Positions 16,333 to 24,359 of a DNA stretch of 64,000 nucleotides are shown here, piece by piece. Positions within the stretch are counted from its first letter, which is position 1, and every line of letters starts with the position of its first letter. Made by a program: the position numbers and the translations under genes. The notes beneath the pieces were generated by a model that was not told the DNA's origin, did not search any database, and saw nothing but the letters and a program-made list of their open reading frames with translations. Location: NCBI RefSeq assembly GCF_036174265.1, contig NZ_CP108055.1:3410001-3474000 (forward strand). Direction: 5' to 3'. Source of the stretch: Streptomyces sp. NBC_00285. GTDB taxonomy: Bacteria; Actinomycetota; Actinomycetes; Streptomycetales; Streptomycetaceae.

Positions 16333-16560
16333 AGGGGGCGGGTCGACCCCGGGTGGGTGAGGCCGGGGTGGGTCGGCCCCGGGTGGGACCGGGGTGGGTC
16401 GACCCCGCGTGGGACCGGGCGGGTGGCCCCGGGGCAGGTCGGCCCCGGGCGAGTCGCTGCCGGCGTGTGGCCCCGGGACGAGCAGCCCCAGGCGAGTGCC
16501 TGCCGGCAGGCGACCCCCGAGCGAGCGACCCCGGGCAAGTGCCTGCCGGCAGGCGACCCC
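16333..16560. repeat. GC-rich degenerate tandem repeat with embedded palindromes
   Basis: About 228 bp of imperfect short repeats (variants of GGGTCGACCCCGGGTGG and GGTCGGCCCCGGG). The last part contains an exact 22-bp direct repeat at 16496-16517 and 16539-16560, each holding the 14-bp palindrome GCCTGCCGGCAGGC. It fills the convergent gap between the TetR gene (stop 16172) and the permease gene (stop 16581) and is non-coding as far as I can see. Confidence 0.7.
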
Positions 16561-16580
16561 GCGCTTCTACGAAGCGGTGA

Positions 16581-18020
16581 TCACCGCTTCCGGGCCGGCG
16601 ACGACAGCCGTTGGCGGAGTAGTGCGAAGACCACCACGCCCGCGGCCACGAGGGTGGACAGGACGACCTGGTCCCGGCCGCCGCCGGAGGCGGTGTCGGT
16701 GAGCATGTAGCCGAGCACGAACACGATCAGGGCGATGGTGGCCCAGGTCAGATACGGGAAGAGCCACATGCGTACGACGAGCTTCTCCGGCGACTCCGCC
16801 TGGATGATCCGGCGCATGCGCAGCTGCGAGAAGCAGATGACCAGCCAGACGAACAGGGCGATAGCGCCTGAGGAGTTGAGCAGGAAGAGGAAGACGGTGT
16901 CGGGCCAGGCGTAGTTGAAGAACACCGCGACGAAGCCGAAGACGACCGAGGCGAGGATCGCGGTCTGCGGCACGCCCTGACGCTTGGTGCGGCCGAAGGC
17001 GGCGGGGGCGTCGCCGCGACGGCCGAGGGAGAAGGCCATGCGGGAGGCGGTGTAGAGGCCGGAGTTCAGACAGGACAGCACCGAGGTGAGCACGATGAAG
17101 TTCATGACCTGCCCGGCGTGCGCGATGCCCAGGGAGTCCAGGGCGGCGACGTACGAGCCGTCCTTGGTGATGGCCGGGGAGTTCCAGGGCAGCAGGGTCA
17201 GCACGATGAAGATCGAGCCGAGGTAGAACACGCCGATCCGCCAGATGACGCTGTTGGTGGACTTGGCGACCGCGCGCTGCGGGTCCTCGGACTCACCGGC
17301 GGCCAGGGTGACGATCTCGCTGCCCATGAAGGAGAAGACGACCATCAGCACACCGGTGAGGATCTTGCCGGGCCCGTTGGGCAGGAAGCCGCCGTGCGCG
17401 GTGAGGTTGGACAGCCCGGCGGTGTCGCTGTGCGTGCCCGGCAGGATCCCGAAGACCGCCAGGAGGCCCACGACGATGAACGCGGCGATCGCGACGACCT
17501 TGATCCCGGCGAACCAGAACTCGAACTCGCCGTAGGAGGCGACCGAGGCGAGGTTGGAGACGGTCAGTACGAGCATCACGAGCAGGGCCCAGCCCCACTG
17601 CGGCACGGCCGGTATCCAGCTTTCCAGGATCTTCGCGCCGGCGGTCGCCTCCACGGCGAGCACCACGACCCAGAAGAACCAGTACAGCCAGCCGATGGAG
17701 AACCCGGCCCAGCGGCCGAGCGCGCGGTCGGCGTAGGCGGAGAAGGAACCGGAGGTCGGGTTCGCGGCGGCCATCTCACCCAGCATGCGCATCACGAGCA
17801 CGACGAGGGCGCCCACGAGTGCGTACGACACGAGGATGCCGGGCCCCGCAGCGGCGATGCCGGAGCCGGAGCCGACGAACAGGCCCGCTCCGATGACACC
17901 GCCGATCGCGATCATCGACAGGTGACGGTTCTTCAGTCCGGCCTGCAGACCGGCTTCTGCCGGTGGGCCTTCGGCGGTGGTGACCTTGTCGGGTGCGGGG
18001 GCAGGGGGACGTGTGGTCAT
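16581..18020 (-). CDS. AAT-type amino-acid permease (GABA/asparagine permease-like)
   Basis: A 479-residue APC-superfamily transporter with about 12 transmembrane helices. LKNRHLSMIAIGGVIGAGLFVGSGSGIAAAGPG (from about residue 29) is the amino-acid transporter (AAT) signature, followed by GEMAAANPTSGSFSAYADRALG and the conserved FMGSEIVTLAAGESEDPQRAV loop. Such proteins are H+-coupled importers of amino acids such as GABA, asparagine or proline; the exact substrate is not clear. The ATG at 18018-18020 has only a weak RBS. A -35/-10-like pair lies about 215 bp upstream. A GntR regulator and another permease follow on the opposite strand. Confidence 0.85.
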   Translation of the reverse strand: MTTRPPAPAPDKVTTAEGPPAEAGLQAGLKNRHLSMIAIGGVIGAGLFVGSGSGIAAAGPGILVSYALVGALVVLVMRMLGEMAAANPTSGSFSAYADRALGRWAGFSIGWLYWFFWVVVLAVEATAGAKILESWIPAVPQWGWALLVMLVLTVSNLASVASYGEFEFWFAGIKVVAIAAFIVVGLLAVFGILPGTHSDTAGLSNLTAHGGFLPNGPGKILTGVLMVVFSFMGSEIVTLAAGESEDPQRAVAKSTNSVIWRIGVFYLGSIFIVLTLLPWNSPAITKDGSYVAALDSLGIAHAGQVMNFIVLTSVLSCLNSGLYTASRMAFSLGRRGDAPAAFGRTKRQGVPQTAILASVVFGFVAVFFNYAWPDTVFLFLLNSSGAIALFVWLVICFSQLRMRRIIQAESPEKLVVRMWLFPYLTWATIALIVFVLGYMLTDTASGGGRDQVVLSTLVAAGVVVFALLRQRLSSPARKR

Positions 18021-18794
18021 CTCGACATCCAGGGGCTGGCGGGGACGGGGACGGTTCCGGCGGGATCGGACGGGGGTGGCCGTGTGGATTCCGCCGGGCG
18101 CGGCGTGCGGGGTGCCGGGTCGGGGGGCGGGGCCGGGTCGGGGGTGGCGATCACGGTCGCGGGGAGGGCATGGTGGATCACGGCCGCCGACCGGGGTCTG
18201 CTGCTTCGGTTCGCCCGGTGACGTTCAGGAAAATAGTTCACGGCGATCAGAAAAAACAAGGGTGCCATCGGCGGGCCGATGGCTTCCGCGCGCCGCCCCA
18301 CGGGGCATCCGCGCCTCCCGGACACCCACTCGCGCCCCCGTCGACGTATCCCGGAGAGGTGCCCGCCGGGATGCGAATCCCCTGCTCAGGGCCATGACCA
18401 CCCGGCCGTCGGCCCGGACCCCTCCCCCGCCGGCGAACCGGCCGCCACAAGGTCTTGTTTAACTGTTCACCTTGCTCTAATTTTTCCTGCATCGCGGCCC
18501 GCCACTCCCGGCGCGACACCCGCGCAGTGCCGTGGCCCGGCTGTTTCGGGCTGCTTCGGACGAACCTCCTCCGACGTTCCCCGCCCCCCGGGAGCCCCTG
18601 TGCACCACACCGTGACACCGTCGCGGGAACCACCGGCGAGAAGGCTGCGCGGGACCTCGGCCGGCGTGAGATCGCTCCCGGGACCCGGGGTCCGGTTCGG
18701 CCGGCCGAGGTCGCGTGCCGGGCCCCGGTCCGACGCGCCGGACTGCTTCCGTCGCGGGCCGCGACCGCGTTCAGCAGGCCGTTAGGGTGGCGTC
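18021..18794. other. long divergent intergenic region
   Basis: 774 bp separate the AAT permease from the GntR gene. Two AT-rich patches stand out, at about 18220-18262 and 18455-18495. The second can be read on the minus strand as a short peptide starting MQEKLEQGEQLNKTLW, but its codon use is unlike the rest of the window and it runs into Arg/Gly-rich nonsense, so I read it as promoter or leader DNA. No RNA gene was recognised. Confidence 0.45.
18230..18259 (-). promoter_or_regulatory. possible promoter of the AAT permease
   Basis: On the minus strand TTGTTT (18254-18259) and TATTTT (18230-18235) are 18 nt apart in an AT-rich patch, directed toward the permease. It would give a leader of about 200 nt. 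Confidence 0.35.
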
Positions 18795-19529
18795 GTGGTG
18801 AATGCAGCGGGCAAGTTCGGGCCTTACAACCAGCCGGGCCCGGCTCGGACGACGCCGGTCACCGGCGTGGGACACGCCCGTGCCCTGCCCGGCGGGGGCC
18901 AGAACGGCTCCGACCTCGTCCGGTCGAGAATCGCGCTGCGGGTACGCCTGCGCTCCGTGCAGCCCGGGGACCGGCTCCCCGATGCCGGGGTCCTCGCCGA
19001 GGAACTGGGGATCAGCGAGATCACCGTCCGTCGCGCGCTGGAAGGCATGTGCCAGGACGGCCTGCTCGACCGCCGGCGCGGACGGGCGGGCGGAACCTTC
19101 GTCGCGCAGGACTGGGACACCGTCGTCGCCGTGATGCATGACGCCGAGGAGGCGGCCTCCCTGGACGCCTTCCATGTGCTGCTCGAATGCGGCCTGGTGG
19201 CGCACGGCTCGGGAGAGGTTCCGGCCGAGCGTCTTGAGGGGCTTCGGGCGCTGGTCGAGGAGACGGAACGGACCGACGACCCGGCACGCCAGGCCGAGTT
19301 GGAGGCCCGCTTCCACCTGGACCTCGCGGAGACGCTCGGCGGCGCGGGAATGCGCGAGTTCGCCGCCGACCTGCTCGGCCGGCTCTGCCTGCTGCTGCCC
19401 GTGCCGCACCCCGCGGTGCTCCGGGCGCAGAACCTGTGCCACGCCGAACTGCTCGCCGAACTGGGCCGGGGTGCGACCGATCCGGCCGTGCAGGCGGTGA
19501 AGGCGCACCAGCGTTCCCGGCACCGCTGA
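18795..19529 (+). CDS. GntR-family transcriptional regulator (FadR-like)
   Basis: A 244-residue regulator. After a Gly/Pro-rich N-terminus, the winged helix runs from about residue 38 (LVRSRIALRVRLRSVQPGDRLPDAGVLAEELGISEITVRRALEGM) to the wing GRAGGTFVA near 107. The C-terminal part is helical (LDAFHVLLECGLVAHGSG and FHLDLAETLGGAGM) and resembles the FCD ligand domain of the FadR subgroup, which often binds small acids or amines. GTG at 18795 follows AGGGTGG. It sits between two permease genes, 73 bp ahead of one, and probably controls one or both. Confidence 0.75.
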   Translation: MVNAAGKFGPYNQPGPARTTPVTGVGHARALPGGGQNGSDLVRSRIALRVRLRSVQPGDRLPDAGVLAEELGISEITVRRALEGMCQDGLLDRRRGRAGGTFVAQDWDTVVAVMHDAEEAASLDAFHVLLECGLVAHGSGEVPAERLEGLRALVEETERTDDPARQAELEARFHLDLAETLGGAGMREFAADLLGRLCLLLPVPHPAVLRAQNLCHAELLAELGRGATDPAVQAVKAHQRSRHR

Positions 19530-19602
19530 CGCCCGGCCGGCCGGTCCGGCCGTCGAGAACCCGCGCACCCATCAGGTCACCACCGCACAAGGAGTTGCCG
19601 CT

Positions 19603-21072
19603 ATGCCCGACCCCGGAACAGGCCCGCTGTCCCCACCGGGTCCCGTCGGCGACGCGCCGCAGCGGCTGCGCAGCGGCGTCCTCGGCATGGCGGACATCGC
19701 CGCCGCCACGATGGCCAACGTCGGCCCGGCCATGAGCTTCTTCTTCGGTTTCGCCTTCCTGGCCACCACCGCGGGCGTGGCCTCACCCCTGACGATCGTC
19801 GCCGCGGGCATCGCGGTCGCACTGCTCGGCAACACGCTGGCGGAGTTCTCCCGGGCCCACCCCTCGGCGGGCAGCTTCACCACCTTCGTGGGCAAGACCT
19901 TCGGTCCGGTCAGCGCGGTGACCACCGCACTGCTGGCGGGCCTGGGCTACATCATCGCGATGGCCTCCGTCATCGCCATCTCCGGCGGGTTCGTGCAGAT
20001 CACCCTGTACCACTACACCGGCGTGGACCTGCCCTGGATCATCTGGACACTGCTGCTCACCGGGCTGGCCGTGGGGCTGATGCTGCGCGGGGTGGTCGTC
20101 TCCACCAAGTGGGCCGGCTACTTCTTCGGCGTGGAGATGCTGGTGCTGGCCGTCGTCTCGGTCGCGGCGCTCGTGGAACACCGCGGCTCCCTCTCCCTCG
20201 ATCCGTTCCTGCCCAGCCACATCAGCCACGGCTTCAGGGGACTGGCGGCCGGTTTCCCGCTGGCGGTGTACCTGTTCGTCGGCTGGGAGAACTCGGCCGC
20301 GCTCGCCGAGGAGACGGAGAACCCACGGCGCAACGTCGGCCGCGCGGTGTTCTCCTCCATCGCGATCATGACGGTGAGCTACGTCGTCTTCGCCTACGCC
20401 ACGGTGACCGGCTTCGGCTACGACGTGAACAGGCTCGGCGCCTCCCCGATCCCCTTCGTCGAGGTGGCCCAGCACACCCTGGGCGCGCTGGCGTTCCTCA
20501 CCTATCTGGGCGGTCTGACCTCCACGCTCGGCGTGCTGATCGCCGGCATCAACTCCCAGGCCCGCCTGGTGTTCAACGCCGGACGCGAGGGCCTGCTCCC
20601 GTCCTTCTTCGGTTACGTGCACCCCACCCGCCGTACACCGAACAACGCGATCGTCACCTTCGCCGCCACCGCCCTGCTGATCATCGGCGGCTGGGGTCTG
20701 GGCCACCTGCTGGGATCCGGCGACGGCTCGATGGACCCGGTGGTCTTCTTCACCGAGTCCTCGACCCTCGGCACCATCCTGATCCTGCTGGTCTACCTCG
20801 CCTCGAACATCGCCCTGCCGCTGTACTACCGCAGGTACCGGCCACAGGAGTTCCGGGTGGTACGGCACCTGGTGCTGCCCGCGCTCGGCACACTGGCCAT
20901 CCTGGTCCCGCTGTACTACCTCGCCAAGCCGGGCCAGCCCGGACCGTACAACTGGTTCCCGTACGCGGCGCTGGCCGCCCTGCTCGCCGCCGTCGGCTAC
21001 GCGGCCCTCCTGGTCCGCCGTGACCCGACCCTGGCCGATCGCATCGGCTCCGTCGTCGCCGACGCGGACTGA
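19603..21072 (+). CDS. APC-family permease
   Basis: A 489-residue membrane protein with about 12 transmembrane helices. The N-terminal GVLGMADIAAATMANVGPAMSFFFGF and FVGWENSAALAEETENPRRNVGRAV segments are typical of APC transporters of amino acids or polyamines. The ATG is preceded by AAGGAG with an 8-nt spacer. It lies 73 bp after the GntR gene in the same direction, so the pair may form an operon in which GntR reports on the transported substrate. The substrate itself is not predictable from the sequence. Confidence 0.8.
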   Translation: MPDPGTGPLSPPGPVGDAPQRLRSGVLGMADIAAATMANVGPAMSFFFGFAFLATTAGVASPLTIVAAGIAVALLGNTLAEFSRAHPSAGSFTTFVGKTFGPVSAVTTALLAGLGYIIAMASVIAISGGFVQITLYHYTGVDLPWIIWTLLLTGLAVGLMLRGVVVSTKWAGYFFGVEMLVLAVVSVAALVEHRGSLSLDPFLPSHISHGFRGLAAGFPLAVYLFVGWENSAALAEETENPRRNVGRAVFSSIAIMTVSYVVFAYATVTGFGYDVNRLGASPIPFVEVAQHTLGALAFLTYLGGLTSTLGVLIAGINSQARLVFNAGREGLLPSFFGYVHPTRRTPNNAIVTFAATALLIIGGWGLGHLLGSGDGSMDPVVFFTESSTLGTILILLVYLASNIALPLYYRRYRPQEFRVVRHLVLPALGTLAILVPLYYLAKPGQPGPYNWFPYAALAALLAAVGYAALLVRRDPTLADRIGSVVADAD

Positions 21073-21390
21073 ACGAGACCATCGCTCCTGCCGTTCGCCC
21101 GCACGTCCTGACCGGCGAGCTGTCGTGCCGTGGTGTCAGCCGTCCTCACGTCCGTCAGGCCGACCACCTGGGTGCCGCCTTCGTCAGCGCCGCCGCGATG
21201 TGTGCCCTCGGCCCGCTCTGCGCCGTGCTCGGACCACGGCTGATGTTCGTCCCCCCGCCCGGTCCCGGGGCGGCGCTGCGGTCACCGCCGTCGGCGAACA
21301 TGACGGCCCCATGGACAGGTGACGGACGGCATTGACAACCGTGATCCACCAGGGTTGTCATGAGCACATGCTCCGACCTGCCGAAACCTC
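21073..21390. other. intergenic region upstream of the first LAL regulator
   Basis: 318 bp. The part from about 21160 to 21250 can be read as a hydrophobic stretch (HLGAAFVSAAAMCALGPLC) without a start or convincing extent, possibly a remnant of a transporter. The distal part carries the TTGACA element and inverted repeat described separately. Confidence 0.35.
21332..21360 (+). promoter_or_regulatory. promoter-like element inside an inverted repeat
   Basis: A consensus -35 box TTGACA (21332-21337) lies within TGACAACC (21333-21340), which is repeated in inverse as GGTTGTCA (21353-21360) after 12 nt. The right arm falls at the expected -10 position, 31 bp before the LAL start. A regulator bound here would cover the promoter. 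Confidence 0.5.
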
Positions 21391-24240
21391 ATGGGAACAC
21401 GCCCGCTGACTGGGCGGCACAAGCTTCTCGACCTCGCCAGGGCCGAGTCGGCGGCCCGCCCCGGAGTCCTCCTCCACGGCCCCGCGGGGATCGGAAAGTC
21501 CACGCTCCTGACAGCCCTGACGGCCTCCGCGTCCGGCACCGTCCTGTCCTGCTCACCCGCCGAGGACGACGCCCGGCTTCCGTTCGCCGGGCTCGTCGAC
21601 CTGTTCACGCGGGTGCCGCGGCGCTGCCTGGAGCACCTCGCACCCGAGCCCCGCACGGCACTCGGGGCGGCCCTGCTGCACAACCCGGGGCCCGAGGACG
21701 GCCGGAGCCGGCTCGCGCTGCGCGTCGCCGTCCTCGACGCCCTGCGCGCCCTGGCGTCGACGGACCCCGTTCTGCTGGTCATCGACGGCGTGCAGTGGCT
21801 CGACGGACTGACGGCCGAGGTGCTCGCCTTCGCGGTACGCCGCCTCGAAGGAACCGGCATCCGCGTGCTTGCCGCCGAACGCGTGGCCGACGGCGGACAG
21901 CCCGAGGGGCTGCGCTGCTGCCCGCCGGGCACCCTCGAACTCGCCGTGCCGCCCCTGACGGACGCCGAGGTGGTCCACCTCGTGCGCGCCGACCTGGGCA
22001 CCGACCTGCCCCCGGCAGCCCTGCGGACGGTCCAGGAGAGCGCCGCCGGAAACCCCCTGTACGCCCAGGAGTTGGGGCGGGCGGCCCTGAACGGCAGCGA
22101 CGTACCGCCGAGACTGCGTGACCTCCTGCTGCCCCGGGCCCGCGCCCTCCCGGAACCGGCCCGCCTCACCCTCCTCGTCGCGAGCGCCGCCGACCGCCCC
22201 AGCCTCACCGTGCTGCGGGCCACCGGGCTCCCCGACCCGGTCGCCGACCTCGCGGCCGCCGAACGGCTCGGCGTCGCGACCGCCGACGCCGAGGGGACCG
22301 TACGCTTCCGGCATCCGCTGATCCGGGCCGCGCTCTACGCCGACGCCCCGCAGAACGACCGCAGACAGGCGCACACCCTGCTGGCGCGCGCGGTCGCCGA
22401 TCCCGTGGAGCGGGCCCGGCACCTCGCCCACGCCCACCCGTACGAGGACGAGGCCACCGCCCGCACCCTGACGTCCGCCGCCGAGACCGCGCGCCAGGGC
22501 GGCACGCCCGGCACCGCCTTCGAACTCGCCGCGCTCGCCGCCCGCCGCACACCGGGCGACCGCCCCGCCGACCGCGCCGGCCGGCTGCTGGCCGCGGCCG
22601 AGTACGCCTGTGACGCCGGCCGGCTGGAGGAGGCGGGCGCGGCCGCCGGGACCGTCCTCGCCGAGTCGGACTCGGCGCGCCTGCGGGTGCGGGCCCGGCT
22701 GATCCTGCTGCGCAACGCCGGCCAAGCCCTCGAAGGCGCGGGCGACTTGATCGAGGAAGGCCTCGAAGACGCCGCGGGCGACCCGGAGTCGGAGGCACGG
22801 CTGCATCACTGGGCCGCCGTACGGGGCCTGTTGTGCGGGGAGTTGGAGGCCGCCGACCGGCATGCCCGGCAGGCGGCCCTGGCGGGTGACACGGACACCC
22901 GCATCGGGGCCCTGGCGACCCTGGCCCGGGTGCGCTCCCTGGCCGGTGACCCGGTCGCCGCGGATGCCGCGCTCGAAGCCGCCCTGACCCTGAGCGGCGG
23001 CACCGACGGCGGCCCGGACAGCTGGCGGCTGGTCCGGATGCGGGCGATCCTCGCCCTGGACTCCGACCGGGTGACCGAGGCCCACGGACAGCTGACCCGG
23101 CTCCTCGCGGCCATCGGCGAGTTCGCGGGCGTCGAGGACGTCCTGGCGACCCTGGTGACGCTCACCCGGGTCCAGGTGCGCGCCGGGTACTGCCGGGAGG
23201 CGCTGCACACCGCGGACCGCTGCTCGCGGGCGCTGGCCGAGGCAGGCGTACAGGCCGCTCCCGCTCTGTACGCGGCGGCCCTGGCAGCGACCGCGGGAGG
23301 CAGCGTGCACGAGGCCCGGGAACTCGCCGGGCGGGCGGTGCGCGCCTCGGAGGCCGACGGCGACCAACTGTTCCTGGTGCGTGCGCTGGCGGTCCTGGGG
23401 CAGGCCGAACTGCTCGGCGGTGACCCGCTGGGGGCGGCGGCCGCGGTCGAGGCGCTCCAGCGGGTCAGGGAGCTGGGCACGGCGATGTGCGCCGCCGACC
23501 CGCCGTTGCTGCACTGGTACGCCGACCTGGCCGAGGCACTGGTCGTCCTGGGCGAGAACGACGAGGCGGGGGCGGTGGTCCGCGAGGCCTACGCCCGCGT
23601 GTCCGCCGCCACGCCGGGCAGCGTGCCGGCCGCCCTGGAGCGGGCGGAAGGCCTGCGGGAGGCGGGGCTCGGCCGGGCGAAGGAAGGCGCCGCGCGGCTG
23701 CGCGCCGCCGTGGACCGGCTGCGTCAACTCCCCCTCCCCGTCGAGCTGGTGCGCACCCTGATCGCCCTCGGCGCGGTCGAGCGCCGCTCGCGCCGCAGGA
23801 GTACGGCGCGCAAGGTCCTCGGCGAGGCCCTGGAGACCGCCACCCGGATCGGCGCCGCCCCGCTCGCGGCCCGGGCCCGGGACGAGCTGGCTCGGCTGGA
23901 CGCCGTGGACCGCGCCGGCGAGGCCGGCGGGCCCGAACTCACCCCCACGGAAGCCAGGATCGCCGCGCTGGTGGGCGGCGGAGCCACCAACCGGGAAGTC
24001 GCCGCCGAGCTGTTCATCAGCGTCAAGACGGTGGAGGGGGCCCTGTCGCGGGTGTACCGCAAGTTCGGGGTGCGGTCCCGCACCGCGCTCGCCCACGCCA
24101 TGGCCGTGGCCGTCCTCGCGACCGGCGCGGCGACCGTCGACCTGGCCGACGACGACCAGGCACGGCCGCCCGCCCATGCGGTGACGGTCGGTCAGGCGGT
24201 CCGGGTCCGCATCCCCCGCGTTCTCGGCACCCGCCGCTGA
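21391..24240 (+). CDS. LuxR-family LAL-type transcriptional regulator (large ATP-binding)
   Basis: A 949-residue regulator of the MalT/LAL type. The N-terminal ATPase has Walker A GPAGIGKST (about residues 30-38) and Walker B LLVIDGVQWLD (about 128-138). The middle 600 residues are helical repeats of TPR kind. The last 90 residues hold a LuxR helix-turn-helix (LTPTEARIAALVGGGATNREVAAELFISVKTVEGALSRVYRKFG). LAL proteins are typically activators of secondary-metabolite or catabolic genes. ATG at 21391 lacks a clear RBS, so the start is provisional. It stands alone, with an S53 protease gene downstream that has its own leader. Confidence 0.85.
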   Translation: MGTRPLTGRHKLLDLARAESAARPGVLLHGPAGIGKSTLLTALTASASGTVLSCSPAEDDARLPFAGLVDLFTRVPRRCLEHLAPEPRTALGAALLHNPGPEDGRSRLALRVAVLDALRALASTDPVLLVIDGVQWLDGLTAEVLAFAVRRLEGTGIRVLAAERVADGGQPEGLRCCPPGTLELAVPPLTDAEVVHLVRADLGTDLPPAALRTVQESAAGNPLYAQELGRAALNGSDVPPRLRDLLLPRARALPEPARLTLLVASAADRPSLTVLRATGLPDPVADLAAAERLGVATADAEGTVRFRHPLIRAALYADAPQNDRRQAHTLLARAVADPVERARHLAHAHPYEDEATARTLTSAAETARQGGTPGTAFELAALAARRTPGDRPADRAGRLLAAAEYACDAGRLEEAGAAAGTVLAESDSARLRVRARLILLRNAGQALEGAGDLIEEGLEDAAGDPESEARLHHWAAVRGLLCGELEAADRHARQAALAGDTDTRIGALATLARVRSLAGDPVAADAALEAALTLSGGTDGGPDSWRLVRMRAILALDSDRVTEAHGQLTRLLAAIGEFAGVEDVLATLVTLTRVQVRAGYCREALHTADRCSRALAEAGVQAAPALYAAALAATAGGSVHEARELAGRAVRASEADGDQLFLVRALAVLGQAELLGGDPLGAAAAVEALQRVRELGTAMCAADPPLLHWYADLAEALVVLGENDEAGAVVREAYARVSAATPGSVPAALERAEGLREAGLGRAKEGAARLRAAVDRLRQLPLPVELVRTLIALGAVERRSRRRSTARKVLGEALETATRIGAAPLAARARDELARLDAVDRAGEAGGPELTPTEARIAALVGGGATNREVAAELFISVKTVEGALSRVYRKFGVRSRTALAHAMAVAVLATGAATVDLADDDQARPPAHAVTVGQAVRVRIPRVLGTRR

Positions 24241-24275
24241 CGTGACATGCGCAGTTAACACATGACGCAAGGGTT

Positions 24276-24291
24276 CCCCCGCTTACGGGGG
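24276..24291. terminator. short GC hairpin after the LAL gene
   Basis: CCCCC and GGGGG flank a 6-nt loop, 36 bp after the LAL stop and 69 bp before the S53 protease start. It may be a weak terminator or a leader structure of the protease message. Confidence 0.3.
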
Positions 24292-24359
24292 TGGGCCCGG
24301 TGTTCCTACGGTGAAGCCGTTCCGCTTCCGGGACATCCCCCACTCTCCGGAGGACCACA

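Noticed and set aside
16496..16560. CRISPR array
   Set aside because: Only two exact units, no uniform spacers, and no cas genes in the window.
18247..18512. Minus-strand peptide starting MQEKLEQGEQLNKTLW
   Set aside because: Only the first 17 residues look protein-like, and they come from an AT-rich promoter patch; the rest is Arg/Gly-rich and codon use is atypical.
21160..21322. Hydrophobic reading frame resembling the last helix of a transporter
   Set aside because: No start codon, no RBS and only one helix; too little to call a pseudogene.
21553..24270. A 905-codon open frame on the minus strand opposite the LAL gene
   Set aside because: Very GC-rich coding DNA leaves the antisense frame free of stops. 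The translation is Gly/Arg/His-rich, without domains, while the plus strand has full LAL motifs. The same applies to long antisense frames at 29472-31772 and 58924-60993.
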